The notes beneath the pieces are model-generated. The model saw only the letters and a list, made by a program, of their open reading frames with translations, did not search any database and had not been told where the DNA came from. This document shows, in pieces, positions 45,661 through 53,699 of a stretch of DNA of 64,000 bases; the stretch's first letter is position 1; every line of letters begins with the position of its first letter. Origin of the DNA: Streptosporangium violaceochromogenes (lineage in GTDB: Bacteria; Actinomycetota; Actinomycetes; Streptosporangiales; Streptosporangiaceae); the NCBI RefSeq assembly GCF_014654615.1, contig NZ_BNBB01000004.1, positions 186,001 through 250,000 on the forward strand, given 5' to 3'. The translations under genes and the position numbers were made by a program.

Positions 45661-45836
45661 CTCCCAACCCCGATGCGCTCCCGGCGTCGTCGTCACACGT
45701 CCGTTGAACCGTACCGCAAGCATCGCCTGCGGTTCCGAGACGGCCGAGACCAAGGGTGACCGAGATATCACCTGGCAGGGGCCAAAGGAGCCCTGCGCGC
45801 TTACTCTGAAGGCGTCGAGAAGGAAGGTGTGAGGCT

Positions 45837-47072
45837 ATGCGTGATCGCAACGCGATGGAACTTCGCCCGGACATGACCATCGGTGAGCGGCTCAGGGTAA
45901 CCCGCCGGTCCATCAACGGCCTCACCCAAGAGCTCCTCGCCGAACGCTCCGGCGTCAACGTGGACACCATCCGCAAGCTGGAACAGAACCAACGGCAGTC
46001 GGCCCGCATCTCCACGATCAACTCCCTTGCCCGCGCGCTCGACCTGGACACCACGGCGCTTCTGCTCGGTATCGTTTCCGAAGAGGGCGGCAAGAACCCG
46101 GAGATCACGGCGATTCGCCGGGCCCTGGTACCGGCGACCGACTTCATACCGTCAGCCGAGACCGACACCGAGGACGCACCCCCTGATGTCTCGGCGCTAC
46201 GGCGCAGCGTCAGCGACGCATGGACGACCTACCACGAGGGCGACATGGCCACGCTGGGGACGGTCCTTCCCCAGCTGCTCGCCGAGGCCCGAACCGCCGT
46301 ACGTGAGCACACCAACGGCACCGCACTTCGTGCCCGGGGTGTCCTTGTCAAGACGATGCAGCTCAGCGCGCATGTATTGGCGCGTAGCGGTATGGAAGAC
46401 CTGGCACTTCTCAGCCTGGACCGGGCACAACACGTCGCCCGTAAGTCGAACGACCCTCTCCTTCCGGCGATGATCGCCAATAGCGTCTCCTGGATTTTCA
46501 TGCGCACAGGCCGCCTTGAGGATTCGGAGCATGTGGCGTTGGCCACGGCTGACGGGATCGAACCGAAGCTCCGTACCTCCAGCCGGGACGAGATCGCCGT
46601 GTACGGCGGTCTGCTGCTGTCCGGTATGAGCGCGGCGGCGCGGAATCGGCGCTTCGACACGGCCCGGGATCTGTTGAGCGTCGCTCGTGCGGCTGCCCAG
46701 CGAAGCGGGGAGGACTCCAGCAACCGCTGGACTTCGGTGTTCGGGCCCACGGCCGTGGCGATGCAAGCCGTGGCGGTGGAGTCCGCGGCGGGCGAATGGG
46801 GCACGGCCCTTCGGCTCGCCCAGCGCATCCCGCTGACGGGTAAGGTTCCCGACTCCTGGAAAGCATGGTTCCTGCTCGATGTCGCATACGCCCAGGCGCA
46901 GACCTATCGGGACTCCGACTCGGTGGAGACCCTGCGCACTCTGCGCGGGATCGCCCCGGCCTGGTTGAAGCGGAGCGGTCTGAGCGGGGTTGTCATCCGG
47001 GAGCTGCTCGCCCGCCCTCGCCGACCACGCGGTGTGGTCGCACTCGCCGACTTTGCGGGGGTTGCGCACTAG
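45837..47072 (+). CDS. XRE-family regulator with TPR-like C-terminus
   Basis: A 411-residue protein with an N-terminal Cro/C1-type HTH (about 13-80, TIGERLRVTRRSINGLTQELLAERSGVNVDTIRKLEQNQR) and about 300 residues of helical TPR-like repeats, the layout of actinobacterial regulators that sense small peptides or partner proteins. GAAGGAAGG precedes the ATG. Codon use is less GC-biased than in the flanking genes (frequent CTT, CGT, TCG/TCC mixtures), which suggests transfer. Downstream are three small proteins and a BldC-like protein, the probable regulon. Confidence 0.87.
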   Translation: MRDRNAMELRPDMTIGERLRVTRRSINGLTQELLAERSGVNVDTIRKLEQNQRQSARISTINSLARALDLDTTALLLGIVSEEGGKNPEITAIRRALVPATDFIPSAETDTEDAPPDVSALRRSVSDAWTTYHEGDMATLGTVLPQLLAEARTAVREHTNGTALRARGVLVKTMQLSAHVLARSGMEDLALLSLDRAQHVARKSNDPLLPAMIANSVSWIFMRTGRLEDSEHVALATADGIEPKLRTSSRDEIAVYGGLLLSGMSAAARNRRFDTARDLLSVARAAAQRSGEDSSNRWTSVFGPTAVAMQAVAVESAAGEWGTALRLAQRIPLTGKVPDSWKAWFLLDVAYAQAQTYRDSDSVETLRTLRGIAPAWLKRSGLSGVVIRELLARPRRPRGVVALADFAGVAH

Positions 47073-47224
47073 TCGCACCGCAGCTGACCTGCGGAACTAG
47101 TGGGTTCTGTCCCTGTCGTGTCACTCACTGTGCATATAACGTCACAGCCGTACATCAAGACGGGCGGACCCGCCCGGCGCTTGCGACGTCCGGACGGGTC
47201 CTGATCGCAAAGGAGCTGCGATCT

Positions 47225-47569
47225 GTGAGTGATGGTAGGGCCACCGTGCCCTCAGCGGCGATCCCCGGGTGGCGGGTGATCGTCAGTGACGCCGGGCGGT
47301 TCTGGGCCAGCCGGGTGGAGCCGTTCCCCGAGGAGGCCGAGTGGTACGCTCCGCCGTACCGCACCGTGGACGGCGACACCTTCGAGGCCCTTCAGGCCGA
47401 GGTGGAGCGGCAGGAGGAGGCGGCCGGACAGTTGGAGGCCGCCCCCGACGAGTCCGCCGAACAGACCAAGACCGTACCGGCCAGGGCCGGGCAGGCGGCC
47501 GACCGGACGGCCACCCCCGGCGGTCAGGCGGCCGTGTCCGGAGCGGCGTCCGGGCGGGTGGAGGGGTGA
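47225..47569 (+). CDS. Small XRE-associated protein 1
   Basis: A 114-residue protein of no named family, starting at GTG 47225 after AAAGGAG. The N-terminal ~70 residues form the conserved core IPGWRVIVSDAGRFWASRV...DTFEALQAEVERQE; the rest is Ala/Gln/Gly-rich. The core resembles those of the next two proteins: P-G/A-W, a hydrophobic strand, an F-W/C-A strand, then a T/S-x-E/D-x-L helix. Such small proteins frequently accompany XRE regulators in Streptosporangiaceae and Streptomyces. The stop overlaps the next start (GTGA). Role unknown. Confidence 0.7.
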   Translation: MSDGRATVPSAAIPGWRVIVSDAGRFWASRVEPFPEEAEWYAPPYRTVDGDTFEALQAEVERQEEAAGQLEAAPDESAEQTKTVPARAGQAADRTATPGGQAAVSGAASGRVEG

Positions 47570-47961
47570 TCGGGCAGCCGCGCACCCCCGGGCGGCATCG
47601 GGCCGGGCGGCCGTACTCCCTGGTTCATCGGCGGGTGTGGGACGGCCCGGCCCGTGCCGAGGCCGAGTATTTGGAACGTTCCTATCCGGGGTGGGTCGTC
47701 CTGTACGGCGTGGGCACCCGCCGGTTCTGCGCGATGGCCGCCTGGCCGGCCCCCGAGCCGGTCATGGTCGAGGCCGCCACCGCCGAAGACCTGGCAGAGC
47801 GCATGGGCGAGGCCGAGACCACTCTTCTCCTCCGGGCCACCACACCCACCGCCCCCGGCGATCCGGACGTCTCCGGCCGGCCCCGGCGGCCCGGCTCCCG
47901 GCGCCGTGCCGTACGGGCCGCCGGGAGCCTGCCCTACCCACCGGAAGGAAACACCGCATGA
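47566..47961 (+). CDS. Small XRE-associated protein 2
   Basis: A 131-residue protein; GTG 47566 overlaps the previous stop by 4 bp. The core SYPGWVVLYGVGTRRFCAMAA...EAATAEDLAERMGEAE shows the same PGW, RF-A and EDL pattern as its neighbours. The C-terminal 35 residues are basic. No catalytic motif is seen. Its own stop overlaps the next ATG, so the proteins should be made in equal amounts. Confidence 0.65.
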   Translation: MIGQPRTPGRHRAGRPYSLVHRRVWDGPARAEAEYLERSYPGWVVLYGVGTRRFCAMAAWPAPEPVMVEAATAEDLAERMGEAETTLLLRATTPTAPGDPDVSGRPRRPGSRRRAVRAAGSLPYPPEGNTA

Positions 47962-48344
47962 CCCCCGCGCCTCTGCCCCGTCCCCGGCGGACCGGACAAC
48001 AGCCTCACACACCCCCGGGCAACCACGAGCAGACCTCCGCGTACCAGGACACTCACAGCAGCGGGGACAGTGAGCAGACCCGACAGGAGAACGGGCAGGT
48101 CCGCACGGCCTGGGAGGCCCAACGGGCGGCCTTGGCGGAGGCGTTCCCCGCCTGGAAGATCGTCTGCGTCGCCGACCTGTCGATCCCGCTGTGGTTCGCC
48201 CTCTACCGCGAGCCTTTGACCCCTCAGCAGGAGCGGGCCGGGTTCCGGCCCACCATCCTGCGCGGCTCGGCCGAGGACCTCCAGGCGGAACTGACCCTGC
48301 GCTGCCGGGGCACCCGTCTGCCCCTCCCTCTGACCGGCCCGTGA
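47958..48344 (+). CDS. Small XRE-associated protein 3
   Basis: A 128-residue protein; ATG 47958 overlaps the previous stop. A polar, Gln/His/Ser-rich N-terminus (1-45) precedes the core FPAWKIVCVADLSIPLWFALY...GSAEDLQAELTLRCRG, again the P-A-W, W/F-A and S-A-E-D-L pattern. GGAAGG lies a few bases upstream. Unknown function; probable third paralogue of the module. Confidence 0.65.
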   Translation: MTPAPLPRPRRTGQQPHTPPGNHEQTSAYQDTHSSGDSEQTRQENGQVRTAWEAQRAALAEAFPAWKIVCVADLSIPLWFALYREPLTPQQERAGFRPTILRGSAEDLQAELTLRCRGTRLPLPLTGP

Positions 48345-48508
48345 ACACCGGTGCGGCCGGAGCGGGGACATCCCCTCCCGGCGCACCACTCATCTCCGGC
48401 GGGACGGCCCCTATCTTCCCAAGGGCCACCCCGCCGGCCTCCGGGCGACCGCACCGCCCCACCCCAGGGACCCCGAAGGGGATCGGGTGAACCGCGCCGG
48501 TCGCCCCC

Positions 48509-48556
48509 GGGGGTGTCCCCGCCGGCCTTCCCGAACACCTCGGCGGGGACACCCCC
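48509..48556 (+). promoter_or_regulatory. Long hairpin before the BldC-like gene
   Basis: A perfect 16-bp stem (48509-48524 with 48541-48556) around a 16-nt loop ends 19 bp before the GTG. It could terminate the upstream small-protein transcript or attenuate the BldC-like gene. Confidence 0.5.
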
Positions 48557-48575
48557 TCACACCGGAAGGAGACCC

Positions 48576-48821
48576 GTGAGGGGGATCAAGATCACCTATG
48601 CTGGCGGTTCCACCGCCGTCACCCCCGCCCCGTACATCGAACCCCTGCTGACACCCGCCGAGGTCGCCGCCGTCTTCCGGGTGGACACCAAGACCGTGGG
48701 CCGCTGGGCCAGGGCGGGCAGGCTGACCTCCGTTCACACCCTGGGCGGCCACCGCCGCTATCGCGAGGCCGAGGTTCGTGCCCTGCTGCACAACGGAGAG
48801 AGCACCACCCGCCCCACCTGA
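48576..48821 (+). CDS. BldC-like MerR-type DNA-binding protein
   Basis: An 81-residue protein with the BldC-type winged HTH: EPLLTPAEVAAVFRVDTKTVGRWARAGRLTSVHTLGGHRRYREAEVRALL (about 22-70), very close to Streptomyces BldC, which binds direct repeats cooperatively and controls development. Here the N-terminus is longer (MRGIKITYAGGSTAVTPAPY). GGAAGGA precedes GTG 48576. The gene is the last of the XRE/small-protein group. Its TGA stop lies in the right copy of the 18-bp direct repeat. Confidence 0.87.
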   Translation: MRGIKITYAGGSTAVTPAPYIEPLLTPAEVAAVFRVDTKTVGRWARAGRLTSVHTLGGHRRYREAEVRALLHNGESTTRPT

Positions 48822-48832
48822 CGGACGACCGG
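48815..48832. repeat. 18-bp direct repeat, right copy
   Basis: Identical to 43698-43715. It covers the stop codon of the BldC-like gene and ends 14 bp before the stop of the convergent hydrolase gene. Confidence 0.8.
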
Positions 48833-48845
48833 ACGCGCGAAGCGG

Positions 48846-50540
48846 TCACGCCCGGTGGGTGGCCAGGTCCAGGAAGAGGGCCGAGGACCAGCCGAAGCCG
48901 GGGACCGCCCGGCCCGCGCGGGCGCCGGTGAGGGGGTTCCAGTACTCGTACAGCCCGCCGCCGGCGTTCACCATCTCCAGCGTCCGCCGGGTCAGCTCGT
49001 CGGCCGTCTCGGCGAACCCCGAGCGGCGCAGGCCCTCGATCAGCAGGTAGTTGACGTTGAGCCAGACCGGGCCGCGCCACATCGCCTCGGGGTCGAAGGC
49101 GGGGTCGTCGAAGGCGACCGTGGGCACCGGGTGCGCGGCCCAGAAGGACGGCGAGAGCAGGTCGGCCACCAGCCGCCCGGCGATCTCCTCGGGGAGGCGG
49201 CCGGTGAGCAGCGGCAGCAGTTCCAGCGGGGTCCGGGTCGCCACCTCGGTCCCGGCCGGGGGCCGCCCGCCGTCCGCCGGGGGGAGGGGCTTGGACAGGG
49301 TCACGAAGCGCCGGCCGTTCCAGCGCCGGGCCACCATCAGCGCGGTCTGCCGGGCCGCCCGCTCGCGCCAGACCTCCGCCTCACCGGTACGGCCCAGCGC
49401 CTGGGCGATGTCGGCGAGCCGGTCGGCCTGCAGGGCCAGGTAGGAGTTGAGGTCGGGCGGCTCGGCCCGGGGACCGTGGTCCCAGATGGGGCTGTCGTCC
49501 AGGCCGGAGGAGTAGGGGTGCAGGTACTCGGCCAGCCCGTCCCCGTCGGGGTCGGAGACGGTCAGCCACCACTCGTGGGAGCGGGCGATCGGCTCGTAGA
49601 CCTCGGCGAGGAAAGCCAGGTCGGGGGCGACCTCGTGGATCTTCCAGGCGGCCCAGGCGGCGAGGGGGGGTTTGGTCACCGGGACCACTCCGCCGATCAG
49701 GCCGTCAACGGGGCCGGCGGGCTCGGTCGTCCCCCACGCGGAAGCGGAACCAGGACCGGGGCCGGGACCGGGGCCGGGGCCGGGGCCGGAGGAGGGGTCC
49801 GCCGTGAGGGCCTGGCCGACGTGCTGGGCCAGGCGGGTCTGGTCGGAGCGGGGCAGATCGGTGGTCTCGGCGAGGACCCCGTGGTCGTGGACCACGTCGG
49901 GGATGAGCCCGTCGGGGCGCTGGTGGCCGAGCAGGATGCGGATCTGGTCGCGGGCCAGTTCGGGGTCGGCGTGGCGCAGGGCGACGGCGTGGAAGGAGGC
50001 GTCCCAGTTCCAGATGCCGACATATCCAAACCTGGAGGGGATGACTCCCTCCCGCCCCCCGGCGAACGCGATCGGCAGCAGGTTCACCCCGAGCGTCCAC
50101 CACGCCTGCTCGGCCCGCTCCCGCAGCTCCTCCGGCACGCGCGGCATCCGGCCGTACCACTCCCGCCACCGGCGGGCGGCCCGCTCCAGCAGCGCGGGGC
50201 CGTCGTAGGGGCGCCGCTCCCCCACGAGTACGAAGGCCCCCTCGACCTCCCCCGCGCCCCCGTCCCAGACCGCCCGCGCCCCCGAACCGGTCAGCACCAG
50301 CGTCTCGGCGTCGGCGAAGACCAGGTCCACGCCTCCCGCGAAGGAGACGCGGTCGGCCCGGGCCCGCCGTACGGGCAGTTCGGCGTCTCCCGCGAACAGC
50401 CGCAGGCCGCTCACGACGGTCGTCTCCCGCAGCGGGGTCTCGTACTCGGCGCGGGCGACCCACAGGGAGCCGTCGTCGGCGGCCATCACCATGAGCCGGG
50501 AGCCCCGGTCGGTGAACGGGGTCGTCCGCAGGTCGAGCAT
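48846..50540 (-). CDS. MGH1/GH63-like glycoside hydrolase
   Basis: A 564-residue (alpha/alpha)6-barrel hydrolase resembling mannosylglycerate/glucosylglycerate hydrolases and GH63 glucosidases. Signatures are FGYVGIWNWDASFHAVAL (conserved W-N-W-D with the likely acid), HQRPDGLIPD, KPPLAAWAAWKI, the DDSPIWD segment, MWRGPVWLNVNYLL and the C-terminal GGLYEYWNPLTGA. A (GP)n stretch encoded by a hexanucleotide repeat (about 49751-49790) interrupts a loop near residue 255. No signal peptide, so the enzyme acts on imported glycosides. It is the last gene of the operon; the ATG follows GGGAGGA. Confidence 0.83.
   Translation of the reverse strand: MLDLRTTPFTDRGSRLMVMAADDGSLWVARAEYETPLRETTVVSGLRLFAGDAELPVRRARADRVSFAGGVDLVFADAETLVLTGSGARAVWDGGAGEVEGAFVLVGERRPYDGPALLERAARRWREWYGRMPRVPEELRERAEQAWWTLGVNLLPIAFAGGREGVIPSRFGYVGIWNWDASFHAVALRHADPELARDQIRILLGHQRPDGLIPDVVHDHGVLAETTDLPRSDQTRLAQHVGQALTADPSSGPGPGPGPGPGPGSASAWGTTEPAGPVDGLIGGVVPVTKPPLAAWAAWKIHEVAPDLAFLAEVYEPIARSHEWWLTVSDPDGDGLAEYLHPYSSGLDDSPIWDHGPRAEPPDLNSYLALQADRLADIAQALGRTGEAEVWRERAARQTALMVARRWNGRRFVTLSKPLPPADGGRPPAGTEVATRTPLELLPLLTGRLPEEIAGRLVADLLSPSFWAAHPVPTVAFDDPAFDPEAMWRGPVWLNVNYLLIEGLRRSGFAETADELTRRTLEMVNAGGGLYEYWNPLTGARAGRAVPGFGWSSALFLDLATHRA
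49751..49790. repeat. CCGGGG/CCGGGA simple repeat inside the hydrolase gene
   Basis: Five to six copies of a GGCCGG-like hexamer encode a Gly-Pro run. Slippage in 6-bp steps would change loop length in frame. Confidence 0.7.
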
Positions 50541-50542
50541 CG

Positions 50543-51394
50543 TCAGCGTCCTCCCAGGCCGGACATGGCCATGCTGTTGAGAATGCGCCGCTGGCCGATC
50601 AGGAAGGCGATCAGCATCGGGACGACCGAGATGGCCGAGGCGGCGAGGGTGAGACCGTAGTCGACGGCGCCGTGCTGGCGCGCGAACTGACTGATCAGGA
50701 GCGGGACCGTCGCCAGCTCCGGCGAGTTCAGGAAGATCAGCGGGAAGAAGAAGCTGTTCCAGCTCGCCAGGAAGACGATGATGCCCAAGGCGCCCATGCC
50801 GGGCCTGATGTTGGGCAGCACGATCCGCCAGAAGATCGTCCAGCGGCCGGCGCCGTCGATGCGGGCCGCCTCCTCCAGCTCGATCGGGACCGCCCGGATG
50901 AACTGGCGCAGCAGGAAGACCGCGAAGGGGTTGACGAACCCGGGCACGATCAGCGACAGGTGGGAGTCGATCCAGCCGAACTGGGCCAGCATCAGGTAGA
51001 GCGGGACGATGGTCGTCTGCGCCGGCACCATCTGGGTCGCCAGGAACAGGACGAACAGCGCCCCCGAGCCGCGGAAACGGATCCGGGCGAAGGCGTAGGC
51101 GGCCATCGCCGAGGTGAACAGGGTGAGGACGACGTTGAGGATCGCGATGTAGAAGCTGTTCCAGTACGCCTGGCCGAAGGGCAGCGCGCTGAACACGTCG
51201 GGGTAGTTCTGGGGGCGCCAGGGGTGAGGCAGCCAGTCGAGCGGCGCGTTGAGCATCTGGGGGGTGCCCTTGAAGGAGGTGAGCAGCATCCAGACGAACG
51301 GGAACAGCATCACCGCCCCGCCGGCGATGAGCACGGCGTGCAGGGCGACCCGCCCCAGCCGCCGGGAGAGGGGGATGCCGGAGATCGCGGCCAT
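50543..51394 (-). CDS. Carbohydrate ABC transporter permease (MalG-like)
   Basis: A 283-residue inner-membrane permease of the MalG/UgpE group with six transmembrane helices. The cytoplasmic EAA loop is EEAARIDGAGRWTIFWRIVLPNIRPGMG, which docks the ATPase. It pairs with the MalF-like protein encoded just upstream. No ATPase gene is present in the operon, so a shared MsiK-type ATPase encoded elsewhere probably energises the importer, as in Streptomyces. AGAAGGAG precedes the ATG. Confidence 0.93.
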   Translation of the reverse strand: MAAISGIPLSRRLGRVALHAVLIAGGAVMLFPFVWMLLTSFKGTPQMLNAPLDWLPHPWRPQNYPDVFSALPFGQAYWNSFYIAILNVVLTLFTSAMAAYAFARIRFRGSGALFVLFLATQMVPAQTTIVPLYLMLAQFGWIDSHLSLIVPGFVNPFAVFLLRQFIRAVPIELEEAARIDGAGRWTIFWRIVLPNIRPGMGALGIIVFLASWNSFFFPLIFLNSPELATVPLLISQFARQHGAVDYGLTLAASAISVVPMLIAFLIGQRRILNSMAMSGLGGR

Positions 51395-51407
51395 CGGCGG
51401 TCTCCTT

Positions 51408-52352
51408 CTAGGAGTCGTAGTGGACGAAGCGCTTCTGCGCCCCGAACTGGACGAGGGTGACGAGCAGGGTCAGCACCAGCAGGATCAGCGCGGCGGCGCT
51501 GCTCATGCCGAACTCGAAGTCCTGGAAGCCCAGTTCGTAGACCTGGTAGACGATCGTGCGGGCCCCGTCGTTGTGGGCGGGGTTGACCAGCACGTAGATC
51601 TGGTCGAACGCCTGAAGGGAGCTGATCACCGCGACCACGGTGGAGAAGAAGATCGTCGGGGAGATCATCGGCAGCGTCACCGAGAGGAAGGCGCGGACAG
51701 GACCGGCGCCGTCGATGCGGGCCGCCTCCATCAGCGACGGCGGGATGGTCTGAAGCCCGGCCAGGAAGATGACGACGTTGAGCCCCAGCGAGGACCAGAT
51801 GGTCACCGCCGCGATGGCCACGATCACCCATGTCCGGTCGTCCAGCCAGTCGGGCAGGGTGACGCCGAACAGGTCGCGCACGACGCCGTTGAGGATGCCG
51901 AAGTCACCGCTGGCCAGGATGAGCTGCCACATCACGGCCACCGCCACCGAACTGGTGATCACCGGCATGAAGTAGACGACCCGGTAGAAGGTCTTTCCCC
52001 TGATCTGGTTCAGCGCGACCGCGAGGAGCAGCGCGAGCCCCAGGCCCACCGGGACCGTCAGGAAGGCGAGCTTGACGGTGTTCCACAGGGCCGTGCCGAA
52101 CTCGGGGTCGGCCAGCTGGGCGGCGAAGTTGTCGAACCCGACCCAGGTCTTCTCCCCGAGCCCGTCCCACTTCATGAACGCCAGGACGACCGCGAAGCCG
52201 AGCGGGAACACCAGGAAGACCAGCAGGCCGAGGACCTGTGGCGCGAGGAAGAACACGGCCCACCAGCCGTCCCGGTGCCGCACGCGCGTCTGCGCGCGTG
52301 CGGGCCGGGCGGTGGGTGTGGGGCGCGTCCTGGTGACGACGCCCACGGCCAC
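51408..52352 (-). CDS. Sugar ABC transporter permease (MalF-like)
   Basis: A 314-residue permease of the MalF/UgpA group with six to seven helices; EAA loop MEAARIDGAGPVRAFLSVTLPMISPT. The N-terminal ~25 residues are basic and Ala/Pro-rich. GTG 52352 overlaps the stop codon of the binding-protein gene by one base (TAGTG). Together with the MalG-like and binding proteins it forms one importer of the CUT1 type, usually for oligosaccharides or glycosides. Confidence 0.93.
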   Translation of the reverse strand: MAVGVVTRTRPTPTARPARAQTRVRHRDGWWAVFFLAPQVLGLLVFLVFPLGFAVVLAFMKWDGLGEKTWVGFDNFAAQLADPEFGTALWNTVKLAFLTVPVGLGLALLLAVALNQIRGKTFYRVVYFMPVITSSVAVAVMWQLILASGDFGILNGVVRDLFGVTLPDWLDDRTWVIVAIAAVTIWSSLGLNVVIFLAGLQTIPPSLMEAARIDGAGPVRAFLSVTLPMISPTIFFSTVVAVISSLQAFDQIYVLVNPAHNDGARTIVYQVYELGFQDFEFGMSSAAALILLVLTLLVTLVQFGAQKRFVHYDS

Positions 52353-53665
52353 TAACCGATCTTGCTGTCGACGAGTTTCTGGAGCTCGGTCATGCCCTGC
52401 TCGAAGGGCAGCTTGCCGGTCCAGATCTTCATCAGGTGGTCGTTGATGTCCTTGGTGAGGCCGGGGACGCCGACCTCCTCGGGGTAGTTGGCGAAGCCGT
52501 TGTCCCGCACGTCCAGGAAGGTCTGGGCGTGGGCGGGGTAGTTGCCGTCCAGCACGACCCGCTCGGCGCCCTTGACCGAGGGGACCGCGCCGCCGCCCTT
52601 GAGCCGCAGGAGCTGGCCCTCCTTGCCGACGAACTCCGTCAGGAAGGTGAACGCCTCCTTGGGGTTCTTGGTGTCCTTGTTCATCGCCAGGTAGGAGGCC
52701 GCGACCGCGCCGGGCATCGGCTGTCCGGTCTCCGAGGGGAAGGGCACGATGTCGTAGTTGTCCAGGTTGCCGCCCTTCCTCAGGGAGTCGATCATCCAGC
52801 GCCCGCCGGCGTAGAAGCCCGCGGTGCCCTTCAGGAGCCTGGTCTCGGCGCCGTTGCCGGCGGGCAGCACGTCGGCGGAGAGGAAGGTCTTGTCGGCGTA
52901 GCCCTTGGCCAGGGTCTCCAGGGCCTTGCGCGACTTGGGGTCGGTGGTGGCGACGAACCTGCCGTTGTCCCAGACCTTGCCGCCGAAGCCGCCGATGACG
53001 CTGTAGGTCGAGCCGTACCAGTTCCAGAAGATGGAGCCCGCCTTGCCCGCGGCCTTGAGCTTGGCGTTCATCTCCAGGTACTTGGCCATGGTCCAGGTGC
53101 CCGCGGCGTTCAGCTCGGCCGGGTCCTCGGTGATCCCGGCCTCCTTGAGCGCCTTCTTGCCGTACCAGAGGACCTCGGGGTTGGTGTCGTTGGGGACGCC
53201 GTAGATCTGGCCGTCCTTCTTGGCGCCGCCGTAGACGCCCTCGAAGAAGTCCTCGGGCTTGCTCTTGCTGTCCGGGCCGGCGAGCCTGTCGTTGAGCGGG
53301 GTGAGCACCCCGGCGGCGACGAACTTGCCGATGTTGTCGTCACCGAGGAAGAAGACGTCGGGCGCGGTCTTGGAGGTGAGCTGGGTCAGCAGCTTGGGGT
53401 GGTAGTCCTCGTACTTGGGGACCGCCTCCAGCTTCAGCTCGATGTTCGGGTGGCGCTTCATGAAGTCGTCGCTGAAGCCCTTGTAGAGCGCGACGTCCTC
53501 GGCCGAGCCCCAGGTGGACCACCTGACGGTGACCTTTCCACCCGCGGACGCACCTCCGGCCGACGCGCCGCCGCCACCGCCACTACCACTGCAGGCGGCG
53601 GTCGCGGCGACGGCCAGGGCGAGGGCCGCCGCGGCCAGGACTTTCTTGGAAACGGTAAAAGACAC
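52352..53665 (-). CDS. Extracellular sugar-binding lipoprotein
   Basis: A 437-residue family 1 extracellular solute-binding protein. The lipobox ATAAC places lipid-modified Cys25; the mature domain shows typical VTVRWSTWGSAEDVALYKGFSDDFMKRHPNIE and GGRWMIDSLR segments. It should capture the glycoside outside the cell and deliver it to the MalF/MalG permeases. AGGAGG lies six bases before GTG 53665. It is separated from the upstream SDR gene by 34 bp. Ligand unknown. Confidence 0.93.
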   Translation of the reverse strand: MSFTVSKKVLAAAALALAVAATAACSGSGGGGGASAGGASAGGKVTVRWSTWGSAEDVALYKGFSDDFMKRHPNIELKLEAVPKYEDYHPKLLTQLTSKTAPDVFFLGDDNIGKFVAAGVLTPLNDRLAGPDSKSKPEDFFEGVYGGAKKDGQIYGVPNDTNPEVLWYGKKALKEAGITEDPAELNAAGTWTMAKYLEMNAKLKAAGKAGSIFWNWYGSTYSVIGGFGGKVWDNGRFVATTDPKSRKALETLAKGYADKTFLSADVLPAGNGAETRLLKGTAGFYAGGRWMIDSLRKGGNLDNYDIVPFPSETGQPMPGAVAASYLAMNKDTKNPKEAFTFLTEFVGKEGQLLRLKGGGAVPSVKGAERVVLDGNYPAHAQTFLDVRDNGFANYPEEVGVPGLTKDINDHLMKIWTGKLPFEQGMTELQKLVDSKIG

Positions 53666-53699
53666 GGTGTGCCTCCTGGGGGTTACCTTATGGGGGGGT

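Noticed and set aside
43750..45707. Several long open frames on both strands with repeated HPRVRGAD, SPRARGR or PACAGPT motifs
   Set aside because: They are read-throughs of the CRISPR repeats; the 61-bp period rotates the frame, and no ribosome site or coding bias supports them.
45647..45832. A 61-residue frame between the CRISPR leader and the XRE gene
   Set aside because: No ribosome site and it overlaps the expected leader and promoter of the XRE gene.
45584..48832. Possibility that the bracketed segment is an integrative element or prophage
   Set aside because: No integrase, excisionase of phage type, replication or transfer gene is visible; the BldC-like protein matches developmental regulators rather than excisionases. 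Only the direct repeats support mobility.
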